Source: Guyanagaster necrorhizus
Lineage: Eukaryota; Basidiomycota; Agaricomycetes; Agaricales; Physalacriaceae
Assembly (NCBI RefSeq): GCF_019112545.1
Contig: NW_025064905.1
Coordinates: forward strand, 571,066-587,688
Length of the DNA stretch: 16,623 nt
Direction of reading: 5' to 3'
Shown here: positions 8,734-16,623 of the stretch, one piece after another
How positions within the stretch are numbered: the stretch's first letter is position 1
Layout of the letters: each line of letters begins with the position of its first letter
The notes under the pieces: generated by a model
What the model was told of the DNA's origin: nothing
Database searches by the model: none
What the model saw: only the letters and a program-made list of their open reading frames with translations
Made by a program: the position numbers and the translations under genes

Positions 8734-10360
8734 TCAAAATTTAAGACATAATAATCTGATTATATAAGTCATCTCCTTCTTTTTCAAGACTTTTTTGAAG
8801 GTGTCAGCAAGCATATCTTTTATATAAAGATATTCAATATATGTATCTCTACTTAATCTTGTCACATAATCAGTAGAAGTGAAAATTGAGATATTTGACA
8901 TGACTATAATAATTAGAGTTGTGAGTGACATAAAAGATAGACTGATTGTCAATCAACAGTGGAGATAGTGACTGATGATAAAAACTAAATTCTGTAAATA
9001 GATTTCACAGTCATAGGATTTTCTGTCTGATAAAAACAGCAGCCACATATTCAGTTTCTGTGGTTGATAATATTACTATAGATTGTAAATAGCTTATTCA
9101 GCTGACTGCATTTATGCTCATTTTGATAACATATCTCAAAGTCAAGTATCTATTATCTGAGTTTCTACTATAGTCTGCATTTGTATATATTTTGAACAGC
9201 TCTAGACTTGTATTATCAGATAAGTAAATCAATTTTAAGTCAACTGTATTTCTTAAATATCTGAGAAAGCACTTCAAGGCTTTTCAATGCTTCAATTCAG
9301 ATTTTTGCTGAATCATAATAGAGCACTGACTGTAAAAGCTATGTTAAAACAAATAGTGATGATTAAATATGCCACAGAGTCAGAAATCTGAAGATAGAAG
9401 ATATGCTGCATAGTTTTCCATTCTTCTAGAGTAGCAAGAGACATTGAAGTAAATAACTTAATATAGAAATTAAAAGAAGTACTGATATTATTACAGTTAG
9501 ATATTTTAGTATGTTTTAAAATTTTATAGATATATTTTGGTTAAAAGAGTGTAAGTGTTCAGTTTAAATGATCCCTGTAGATTTTGATACTGAGAAAAAA
9601 CAATGTTGAGCCTAGATCATGAAGTTTGAAGTATTTTGTGAGATCATTGACAATATATTGTGCAGACTTCATAAACTTCACAACAATTGTTATATCATCA
9701 ACAAGTATAAAAATAATAATTCAGACATTATCTCTCTTGTACATCCACATACTATATTCACAGTGCACTCTGTCAAAGCCCATCTCAGTCATAGAACTGT
9801 GGAGCTTTTTATGTCACTCATTCTCAGTCTGCTTCAGTCTATAGATAGACTTAAAGAGATAAGTATCCAGCTTCTGTCTTTTGTCTCAAATTCCTCTGAT
9901 TGTTAAAGGTATACCTTTTCTTTCAAATCACTATTCAGTAAAGCTAATAAAATGTCCATGCTTCAAAATTTTGAATCCTCAAGTGTGATAATTGCAAGAA
10001 CTGTTCAGATAGTTGTCTATTTTAGAGTAAAAGAGAAAATTTTGATATAATTGAAATCTGACCACTGTGAGTACTCTTTTGCAACATAGCATGCTTTGTA
10101 GCATTCAATAGATCCATCAAAATTGTGCTTCACTTTAAAGACCTATTTTCTGTCTATAGTCTTTTACTTTGAAGGAAGCTTTACAAGCTTAAAAGTGCTA
10201 TTTTTTCATAGTATATTTAATTTCTGCTGAGCTGTCTTGTACTATTTCTTATCTGGTCAAGTTATCATCTTTACAAATATTTTTGACTCATCATCAAATA
10301 TAGATACTTAGTTTATCATCTCTATTATCATTTGAAATGCAAGTGCAAGAGCTTCTGTAT
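8734..10360 (-). pseudogene. Copia pol fragment: reverse transcriptase and RNase H
   Basis: Read on the minus strand, an RT start resembling WVFKVKRNSDGSIERYKAR lies near 10090-10140. The KSIYRLKQ motif is near 9830-9850, and the active site reads LVDD at 9694-9705, where Copia usually has YVDD. The RNase H motif STTETEYVA lies at about 9041-9067, then DNQS near 8950, and KDMLADTFKKVL near 8800. TGA replaces Trp after the KQ motif and Arg before the active-site strand. Frames change near 9230 and 8850, so the gene is dead. Homology blocks follow the Copia order throughout. Confidence 0.88.
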
Positions 10361-10513
10361 ATATGATGTAGTTATTATTATATAATACAAAACTCATTTC
10401 TGCTATAATATTTTTTAGTAAGTTTTAATTTAGTAGTAATTTCATTAATGAAGTCAAAAACAGATTCACTTAAATCTAATAAGTTCATTATATTGATACT
10501 AAAATATTTATAG

Positions 10514-10712
10514 CAAAAACCACATCCAGTTTTTAAGAATGAAATTATAAGGTCTTTGGAATCATATTATGACTCAAAGCATGTCCAAAGATATAAAGGT
10601 GATAAAGAGAGTGCAGAAGATATTGAAAGACTTAGTAGTAAAGTAAGAGGCAATTTTAGAGATGTTTGGATATCTGATAACATAGATAAAGCTGACTTAA
10701 ATGATGAGAATG
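10514..10712 (+). pseudogene. Unidentified coding-like fragment cut off by the 1B LTR
   Basis: On the + strand, 66 codons stay open from just after a TAG at 10511-10513 to the LTR edge at 10712. The peptide is hydrophilic and looks coding (segments such as YKGDKESAEDIERLSS and NFRDVWISDNIDKADLN). The segment is less AT-rich than its left neighbour, and the minus strand is full of stops. I do not recognise the family. It could be an exon of a host gene or part of another transposon, interrupted by insertion of copy 1B; its continuation would then lie beyond that element, right of the window. Confidence 0.35.
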
Positions 10713-11242
10713 TGTTATGCCCAAATTCCATGTGACTATCAACACGTGATAAACAGTTCAGAACCTCACACTTCAGGTTAGACTGACTGAGTTCACTTGT
10801 GTGTTTAATAGTAATGTGTAGTCAAGGCTATAGGCAGAGAAGCTTGAGCTTGAGATAAAATAGTGAAGTGTAAACTTTAGCTTAATGCTGGGGTTGTACA
10901 GTGAAGCTAAGCTACTTAAATATGATTCTGCTACCCAGCTATAAATAGAGTTATCACAAAAGATATTGTCTGTTGTAGAGCTGTTGCCTCTGCTATTGTC
11001 AGCCTTTCCACAATAGCTGTTGTCTTGCTGTTGTGCTGTTACTGTCGTACTGCCACTAAGGACAAAAGGAGCATTGTCTCTCTCTTCACAGCATGCAGCA
11101 GTGCCATTTGACCAGGACCAACTGGGTTGCTGAGCTAAGCATTCCCACAGTCCTAAGCGCTAGCTAAGTGTCTTGACTAAGTGCAGATAGGAGTTATTTC
11201 TAAAGAAAAGAAAAGAAAAGAAAATAAGAAAAAATCATAACA
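10713..11242 (-). repeat. 3' LTR of gypsy copy 1B (530 bp)
   Basis: On the + strand the LTR reads TGTTATG to CATAACA, perfect 7-bp inverted ends. It aligns along its length to the 1A LTR in inverse orientation, with substitutions and small indels. The + strand block GAAAAGAAAAGAAAAG near 11206 is an expanded short repeat matching the CTTTT block of 1A. The bases left of it, GAATG at 10708-10712, are the candidate target-site duplication. Confidence 0.92.
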
Positions 11243-11255
11243 TTACTCCCTCTTT
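11243..11255 (-). other. Polypurine tract of copy 1B
   Basis: The minus-strand sequence AAAGAGGGAGTAA abuts the TGTTATG start of the LTR, as in copy 1A. It is preceded by a block almost identical to 1A around CTTAACCATC.GGATGATGG. Confidence 0.75.
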
Positions 11256-11279
11256 AAGACCATCATCCTGATGGTTAAG

Positions 11280-12422
11280 TTAGGATAAGTCCTCCAGTCC
11301 ATGTTCGATTGATCTCTGCACCATTTGTCACAGGTTGGTTGATGTATATCTGACTAGATACTCATCATCCTTCTTTTGTCATCCTGCAGTTTGGTGCAGA
11401 GCATCAGTATCTCCATCCTCTATAAGCTGGCCTCTGTTGGTCACAGGTGGCTGATCTGTTGGACCCATAGTGTGTTTTTGATTAGAGGTAACATTGGACA
11501 TGATCCCCTCTGTGTCGACCCTGTTAATTCTGTGCTCATAGTCATGAATTGCCTCCTCAGCATTCATGTGTTTTTCATTGACTCATTGGTTTGATTCTGG
11601 TCTGTAATCTTTCCAGCTGACTAGGTAGTCAATGGTTGTTTTCATGCCTCTGCCTCATGCTTTAACCTTTTATGTTTTGTGGTTTAGCACTTCATTGATT
11701 TTATAATGTTCTTCATTGTTGATGAGCTCTGGTAGCAGTGGTGGAGGTCATACTTGGTTTGGGAAGAATGGAGTCACATATGGTGTCAATAATGTTTCAT
11801 TGAAAATATTATGAATTTTTCAGATTGCTGGCAGTTGCAACTTATATAAGGAATTGCTGATTTTGGCTAAAACTTTGAAGGGTCCTGTCTATTTATCTGT
11901 GAGCTTTTGTTTTGGTCTTAGTAGGTGAAGATTTGTTGTGTTGAGCCATACTTTGTTATTAGTTGAATAATGATGTCCTGGCTGTCAATGTTTATCATAT
12001 TGCTTCTTCATTGTTGTTGCGGCCTTCTTGAGAGTGACTTTTGTTTCCTTGTGGATTTTTGACATTGTAGCTATAAAATCCAAAGAAGCCAGTATCGTTG
12101 TATGAATCTTGCCTGTTTGCACCACTAGTGGATTCCATCCATAGCTTATGAAGAATGGTGTTTTACCTGTGGATGAATGAATTCAGTTATTGTGTTGGAA
12201 TGTGGCTAGAGCTAGCCATTCTATTTAATTGTCTTATCGATAATTTATGAAAAGTTGTAAATACTTTTCAATTTCCTGGTTGGCCCATTCTGTTTGGCTG
12301 TCTGTCTGTGGATGATATGCTGTTGAGGCATTTCGTTTTATATTGAGGAGCCTGTATAGATTGTCCAAGAATTTGGACATGAATTGTGGCCCTCTGTCTG
12401 AAATTACTACTTGAGGCATTCC
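11280..12422 (-). pseudogene. pol fragment of gypsy copy 1B: integrase core, chromodomain, tail
   Basis: A single minus-strand frame runs without indel from the insertion point at 12422 to a TAA at 11280-11282 that matches the 1A stop. It begins MPQVVISDRGPQF (integrase core with the second catalytic Asp), contains DSQTE with the catalytic Glu, and later the chromodomain (about 11540-11700). I count 12 in-frame stops: eight TGA, three TAA, one TAG. Two stops (at 11889-11891 and 11583-11585) are Trp codons by comparison with 1A or its family. The tail downstream of the chromodomain is shorter and rearranged relative to 1A. Confidence 0.9.
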
Positions 12423-12920
12423 TGTTAGGAACATGCCAATTGAGTGGGCTTGAGTGCACTTGCAGAGTCTGGCAGAGTGCATGGGCATCGACAAAGCTAT
12501 TGGCAATGTCACCCTTGAGTCAGGGCCCAAGGATCTGGATGGACAGGATGGAGATTCATCAGAGAAGTGAACCGGAATGTCCTTTGAAGCAGAATTCGAC
12601 AGATGAGGTAGTGAGAAGTTGAAGTGAGTGCAAAGTGTGGGTGGCTTATCCAAGTTGATATTTGAACTGAGTAGTTATAGTGATATACATGGCTTTATAT
12701 ACTAATGGTAGCTAATTCCGAGTTGGATTCCATTGGGTTCTGGTGTGAATATTCGCTACTAAGTTCAGGGTCTAGGTATTACAATGTGAAATATAGATGT
12801 GAAATAATAATGGTGAAATGAAATTAGTAGGTAATGGGAAGTGGCCAGAGTCTGATGGGTAGTGTGATAGAATTTGTGGTTGGTTGAGGTGACACAGAGG
12901 CTGGCAGCATGCATGTAACA
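12423..12920 (-). repeat. 3' LTR of gypsy element 2 (498 bp)
   Basis: In element orientation it starts TGTTACATGCATGCTGCC and ends ATGTTCCTAACA, giving TGTTA/TAACA inverted ends. The inner end abuts a polypurine tract, and the outer end abuts the interrupted integrase of 1B. A minus-strand TATATAAA lies at 12694-12701. The open frame that appears to run from here into the 1B integrase (12234-12653, minus) is only a chance junction. Confidence 0.88.
12694..12701 (-). promoter_or_regulatory. TATA box in the LTR of element 2
   Basis: TATATAAA on the minus strand lies about 220 bp into the LTR, the expected place for the promoter of the element RNA. Confidence 0.6.
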
Positions 12921-12934
12921 GTATCCCTCCCTTA
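12921..12934 (-). other. Polypurine tract of element 2
   Basis: The minus-strand run TAAGGGAGGGATAC directly precedes the LTR start TGTTAC. Its position shows that the DNA to its right is interior to the element, which places the antisense gene within the transposon. Confidence 0.75.
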
Positions 12935-13675
12935 GCATTCTTGCCCTCAAGAGTGCTGATCCTGATGGCCAGTGGGGCCACATGGAGGATTGTTGGTGGC
13001 CATGGGAGTTTTGTATCTTAATCTGAAACCACCATCATTGCCTATATTGTCGCTCACACACTCCTAAGCCTCTGGTGAGGGGATTCACCTCCGATGGCCC
13101 TGAAGAGGCCAAGGAATTGTTTCATCTAGAATGGGAGGCCATGGAGAAAGAATACATGGAGGCTGTGGAGAGTCATTTGGAATGGCAAAGAGAGCAAGAG
13201 TGGGAGGAAAAGATCCAGACAGACCGTGTGGCCCAGGAGGCATGGAAAAAAAAGCAGAAGGAGGAATTGGAGAGGAAGAGGGAGGAGATTCAGCAAGCCA
13301 TGAAGAGGTGGGCTAAGGAGGCAGAGGAGGCATTGAGAGAGGTGGCTCAGAGGGCAGCTGAGGAGAGGGAGGCCATAGAGAGGGAGGCTGTGGAGGCGGT
13401 GGCAAGGGCTGAGGCTGAGGAGGTAGAGCCAGAGAGGATGGTTATAGAGGATGGGTTGCTGATGACCCCCACGGAGGCCACTGATTTTTGGCTGCATCAA
13501 GTTTTGGCAGAATGGTATAGTCCTGGCCCCGGTCTTTGCTTCAAGAAGGTGACTCGCCATATGCCTCCGGAGTCCGATGATGAGCAGGCAAAGGGGACTG
13601 AGGGGGATGATAAGTCCAAGGAATCTGAGGGGACCCTGGAGAGGAGGAAGAGGGTGCAGGAGGGGCAGAGAAGGG

Positions 13676-13719
13676 CAGCAGTTCTGGCAGAGAAGGACAG
13701 CAGTTCTGGCAGAGAAGGG
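13676..13719 (+). repeat. 22-bp tandem duplication in the antisense gene
   Basis: Two adjacent units, 13676-13697 and 13698-13719, share 21 of 22 bases (core CAGCAGTTCTGGCAGAGAAG). Because 22 is not a multiple of three, the second unit shifts the reading frame and leads to a TAA at 13723. Counting only one unit, exon 1 stays open to the intron. Confidence 0.9.
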
Positions 13720-13850
13720 ATGTAAATGCAAGTTCAGGTCAAGGGGCGTAGTGGATGACAGTGAGACAGAGGCAATCATTAGCCCCAAAAAGTGGGTGAA
13801 GTTAGAAGTGGCGGGGCTGATGGAGGGCGAAGAATTGTTGGATGGTGAAA

Positions 13851-13899
13851 GTAAGTGTCTTGGTTTTCTTCTATAGCTTAACTTAGCTTTTATTTTCAG
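13851..13899 (+). other. Predicted 49-bp spliceosomal intron in the antisense gene
   Basis: The donor is GTAAGT at 13851, a branch-like CTTAACTT lies near 13877, and the acceptor is TTTTCAG ending at 13899. The length is typical of fungal introns. Splicing joins the open frame before it to the cysteine-rich frame after it; without splicing an in-frame TAG follows within 30 bases. Confidence 0.75.
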
Positions 13900-14378
13900 A
13901 GAGTTGTGTGCATTATCGTCAAGATGGTGCATGGTGTTATGCATGACTGGTAACCGAAGGCACCAGTCAAGGATGGACTTGCTCTCACTGCAAGGTCAAG
14001 AAAACCATCTGTTTGTTCAACAAGAGCATCACCATGAGTGAGGTGATCAGCAGTGTGGAGGTCTCTGCTGGTCTCCACCAACTTTCAAAATTGATATGCA
14101 AGTTGATGCGTCATGTGGATGAGTTGGCAGATGAGGTGGCAGATGTTCGTAGTACTGTAGTAGGTCTTCAAGATGACTATGGTTCTGATGATATATCATC
14201 TCCTTCGGAGCTGTTTTCAGAGTCCGAGGTGGAGGCCTGGAAGAAGGCCTGACTGATTTTCAAGGATGAGAGAGATCAGGAGGTGGAGGATCTTCAGGAG
14301 ATGATGTTGAAGGGGCTGGATGAGGATATAGAGGAGTTAAAAGAGCAGGGGGAGAGTTTGGGTTCTGCTTCTTTGTAA

Positions 14379-14523
14379 AATCTTTTGTATGAAATGTATA
14401 TAGAAAGAGTGTCGGATGTTGGTAGTGGAGAAAAGAAATGTAAATACAAGATTTCGATTTTGAAAGTGTAAAAGTGATTGAAATGGTAAGGTGGGGGCTG
14501 GTGGTGTCCAGAGTAGCATTGTA
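14379..14523. other. Convergent intergenic segment in element 2
   Basis: About 145 bp separate the stop of the antisense gene (+) from the pol stop (-). It is probably the 3' untranslated end of both transcripts. I see no clear signal beyond AT-rich stretches near 14390-14400. Confidence 0.45.
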
Positions 14524-16623
14524 TTAGGAATGGGATGTTTGAATGACTTTGGACAAGGGTCCTGGTTTGCCTGAGTATCGATGATGGAATTCTTCAATAA
14601 ATTTGTCAGCAGAGAACTCGGAGGCCGATAACCAAGCAAACTCTTCGTTGGTACCTTCGTATTCTAGCCACTGGATTTTGTACAGCAGTGGGCAGTGGAA
14701 CCGGCAGTCCAGTTTAGAGTCGAGGATTTGGGCTATTTCGAAATGTTCTTCTACATCGACTTCGACTGGAGGTGGTGGTGGTTGAATTTGGTTAGGAATG
14801 GTGTTTTCTTCTATGGGTTCCAATTGTGACACATGGAAGATGGGGTGAATGGACCAGAGATCTGGTGGAAGACTCAGGATAAAGGAGTGGGTATCAGATT
14901 GGGCTATGATTTCAAAAGAACCAAAGTATTTTTCTGAAAATTTTTTGGTCAGGCGAGTGGTTTTGATATATTTGGAGCTAAGGTAGACCTTGTCTCCTAC
15001 TGTGAACAGAGGTATCAGAATCCGATGTTTGTCTGCTTGGGTCTTGTAGCGAGACTGAGCTTCGGAAATTTCATCCTTCAGTAATTGATGGAGTTCATCA
15101 AGGTTGACTGTGAAATCTTAGGTCTGGGTGGAGGTGATGTCCCTTTCAGAGTGAACAGTGATGTTGGGGTGATAACCCTTGTTAGCAAAAAATGGGGAGA
15201 TTCCAGTGGACGCATTAGAGGCATTGTTGTAGGCGAATTCAGCAATGGGTAAGAGGGTGTCCCAGTTGTCCTGCTGGTAGAAGCAGTAGATGCGGATGTA
15301 TTGTTCCAGGGTTTGGTTTGCTCATTCTGTTTGCCCATCAGCCTCCGGATGATAACTAGAGGTGAGGTGGAGTTCTATATCAAGGGCCATGGCTAAGGCG
15401 TGAGTAAATTGGGAGACAAATTTAGAGCTGCAGTCAGATGTGATGTGACTGGGTACCCCATGTTTAGAGAATACATAGATAAGGAAAAGTTGGGCTAGCT
15501 CTACAGAGTTGATGGTGTCATGAGTGGGAATGAATATGGCTTGCTTACTAGCTCGGTCTATGACTACTAAGATAGCGGTAAATCTGTTGGAGTCCAGTAA
15601 TTGTTCAATGAAGTCCATGGAAATGGAATCCCATGGCTGTTCAGGAACTGGCAGAGGTTTGAGTAACCCATAGAGGCGGTGTCTAGGTGCCTTATTGCAC
15701 CCACAAACTGTGTAGGACTTAACATAGTGTCAGACGTATTCATGCATCTTTGGCCAGGTATAGTTCTGCTAGACTAGTTCCAATGTCTGGTTTTGACCAA
15801 AGTGGCCTGCCAAGATGTGGTCATGATTGTTCTGTAGTATATGGAGATGGAGATCTCTGGACTCTGGGACATAGATGTGGCCTTCAAAGCAGAGGATGTC
15901 TCATTCATCAATGATCCACTGAGAGAGAGAGGATTCTGAAGTGGCCTTAGCCTGGCGGAGGCCGTCAGAGGATGTAGGGTCAGAACATTGTGCTTGTTTG
16001 ATATCGATGTGGAGCTTGTCAATGTCCATGATGGCGCTGGCTCGGAAGGTAGGGCCTTCAAGGTAGGTTGCATGGAGTGACGCTGAAAGTTGTTCTTGGG
16101 TGAACACAGATTGGAAATTGTAGGGGTTGATTTGGGCATATTGGCTATCCCCCTCTTTAGGGTAGACATCCCATCATCTAGTGAGCACATCCAGTTTTCC
16201 ACCAAGTTTTCCAGAGTGGAAACGAATTACTAGGTTGAACTGGGATAGGTATTCAGACCAGCAGACTTGTCGGCGGGTTAGAATTTTAGTGGTGGCAAAG
16301 TATTCAAGGTTTTTGTGGTCTGTTACGACATCGATAGAGTCCATGGAGCCTTCAAGGTAGTGCCACCAATGTTTAAAAGCTTTGAAAATGGCCAGGAGCT
16401 CCTTGTCATGGGTGTTATAGTTGAGTTCAGCATTGTGGAGGCTCTGGAAGTGGAATGCAATGGGGTGAATTTCACCATCTTCAAGGTAGATGGAGAGGAT
16501 AGCTGTGATAGCATAATCAGAGGTGTCGGTTTCCACCACTATCTGTTGATCAGAAACCCAGTGAGTAAGGATGGGAGCATGTGTAAAGGCTTGTTTCAAT
16601 TCATTGAAGGCAGCCAAGCATTT
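14524..16623 (-). pseudogene. pol: pol of gypsy element 2: RNase H, integrase, chromodomain (partial, inactivated)
   Basis: One minus-strand frame is readable without indel from the right edge to a TAA at 14524-14526. RNase H (about 16200-16617) keeps VETDTSDY, DKELLAI and VTDHKNLEYF. The integrase core keeps Asp in SMDFIEQL (near 15610), Asp in ITSDCSSKF (Arg of the usual SDRG replaced by Cys) and Glu in ADGQTE, with 35 residues between the last two. The integrase zinc module is damaged: the first Cys of CX2C reads Tyr at 15712-15714. The chromodomain (about 14540-14750) contains IQWLEYEGTNEEFAWL. Internal stops are TGA at 16174, 15901, 15730 and 15322, TAG at 15769 and TAA at 15118. This copy has fewer stops per kilobase than 1A or 1B. 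Confidence 0.93.

Larger units (their letters stand above)
8510..10513 (-). mobile_element. Degenerate Ty1/Copia LTR retrotransposon, 5'-truncated
   Basis: Minus-strand translation gives Copia-type RT, RNase H and the pol C terminus, followed by a polypurine tract and a short 3' LTR. Gag, protease and integrase are missing: readable homology fades near 10360 and stops before 10513. The sequence is far more AT-rich and decayed than the gypsy copies, with stops and several frame changes, so it is probably the oldest layer here. Confidence 0.85.
10713..12422 (-). mobile_element. Gypsy copy 1B, same family as 1A, truncated by insertion of element 2
   Basis: The minus strand carries the same LTR, polypurine tract, pol tail, chromodomain and integrase as copy 1A, in the opposite orientation. 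Homology stops abruptly at 12422, in the integrase core just upstream of the ATGCCTCAAGTAGT segment, where the LTR of element 2 begins. The rest of 1B (RT, protease, gag, 5' LTR) should lie right of the window, beyond element 2. Confidence 0.93.
13075..14378 (+). pseudogene. Antisense extra gene of element 2: coiled-coil protein with Zn(II)2Cys6-like cluster
   Basis: Exon 1 (to 13850) encodes a Glu/Lys/Arg-rich coiled coil (about 13130-13430), then an acidic Asp/Glu/Ser segment. A 49-bp intron (13851-13899) follows. Exon 2 (13900-14378) has cysteines spaced CX2(Y)X6C, 14 positions, then CX2CX6C with basic residues (CSHCKVKKTIC), like a fungal Zn(II)2Cys6 cluster. After that come a heptad-like helix (about 14070-14160), a Ser/Asp/Glu stretch and a second acidic coil ending at TAA 14376-14378. 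Breaks are a 22-bp tandem duplication (13676-13719) that shifts the frame, and TGA codons at 13944 and 14250. The start is unsure: open sequence from 13027 has no ATG before 13141. An ATG at 12982 is in frame but followed by TGA at 13024. It converges on pol of element 2. A DNA-binding or regulatory role is inference only. Confidence 0.7.
12423..16623 (-). mobile_element. Ty3/gypsy chromovirus element 2 with an antisense extra gene, nested in copy 1B (partial)
   Basis: Reading the minus strand from the right edge: RNase H, integrase, chromodomain, stop at 14524, then about 1.6 kb holding a gene in the opposite direction, a polypurine tract and a 498-bp LTR. The family differs from element 1, with its own LTR and a chromodomain tail in which HHRYSGKPGPLS is characteristic. 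RT, protease, gag and the 5' LTR lie beyond 16623. The left insertion point in 1B is exact, so ATTCC (12418-12422) should be duplicated after the far LTR. Confidence 0.9.

Noticed and set aside
11200..11225. GAAAA repeats as a meaningful microsatellite or regulatory element
   Set aside because: It is the complement of the CTTTT-type pyrimidine block at the start of this LTR family, slightly expanded in 1B.
12234..12653. A 139-codon minus-strand ORF joining a novel N terminus to an integrase segment
   Set aside because: Its first part is LTR sequence of element 2 and its second part is the 1B integrase; it arises by chance at the insertion junction.
13126..13944. A 272-codon minus-strand ORF rich in Leu, Pro and Ser
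   Set aside because: It is the antisense shadow of the Glu/Lys/Arg-rich coiled-coil exon; its low-complexity composition is what the complement of GAG/AAG codons gives.
15774..16205. 143-codon minus-strand ORF inside element 2
   Set aside because: It is out of the pol frame; the true frame here reads integrase sequence such as SQYAQINPYNFQ.

Overview
The window is a nested graveyard of LTR retrotransposons from a eukaryotic, almost certainly fungal, genome. Two chromodomain-bearing Ty3/gypsy families, a decayed Copia element, very short introns and intense C-to-T type decay suggest a basidiomycete of the Agaricomycetes. The species is inferred from style, not proven. I see no convincing host gene, tRNA, rRNA or CRISPR.

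Layout, left to right. (1) 1-7591, + strand: gypsy copy 1A, complete except that its 5' LTR lies left of the window. It has a leader, a long gag (248-2758), then pol in the -1 frame (2752-7047: protease, reverse transcriptase, RNase H, integrase, chromodomain), a polypurine tract and a 3' LTR (7085-7591). Every catalytic motif I looked for is still present. Pol nevertheless carries 21 in-frame stops, 20 of them TGA, and no frameshift. (2) 7592-10712: AT-rich DNA holding a - strand Copia remnant (pol about 8734-10360, 3' LTR about 8510-8711) and a short unexplained coding-like stretch (10514-10712). (3) 10713-12422, - strand: gypsy copy 1B of the same family as 1A, tail-to-tail with it, truncated inside the integrase. 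(4) 12423-16623, - strand: a second gypsy family (element 2) inserted in the 1B integrase. Its 3' LTR is 12423-12920, its pol (chromodomain back to RNase H) is 14524-16623, and it continues past the right edge.

The most interesting object is a + strand gene at about 13075-14378. It lies inside element 2, between the 3' LTR/polypurine tract and the end of pol, and is antisense to the element. It encodes a charged coiled-coil region, a 49-bp spliceosomal intron, a Zn(II)2Cys6-like cysteine double triad, a second coiled coil and an acidic tail. An intron can persist through retrotransposition only if it is antisense to the genomic RNA, which fits this arrangement. The copy is broken by a 22-bp tandem duplication and two TGA codons.

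Comparison of 1A with 1B shows how the decay works. The same ancestral Arg (CGA) and Trp (TGG) codons were hit independently, on either strand, by G:C to A:T transitions.
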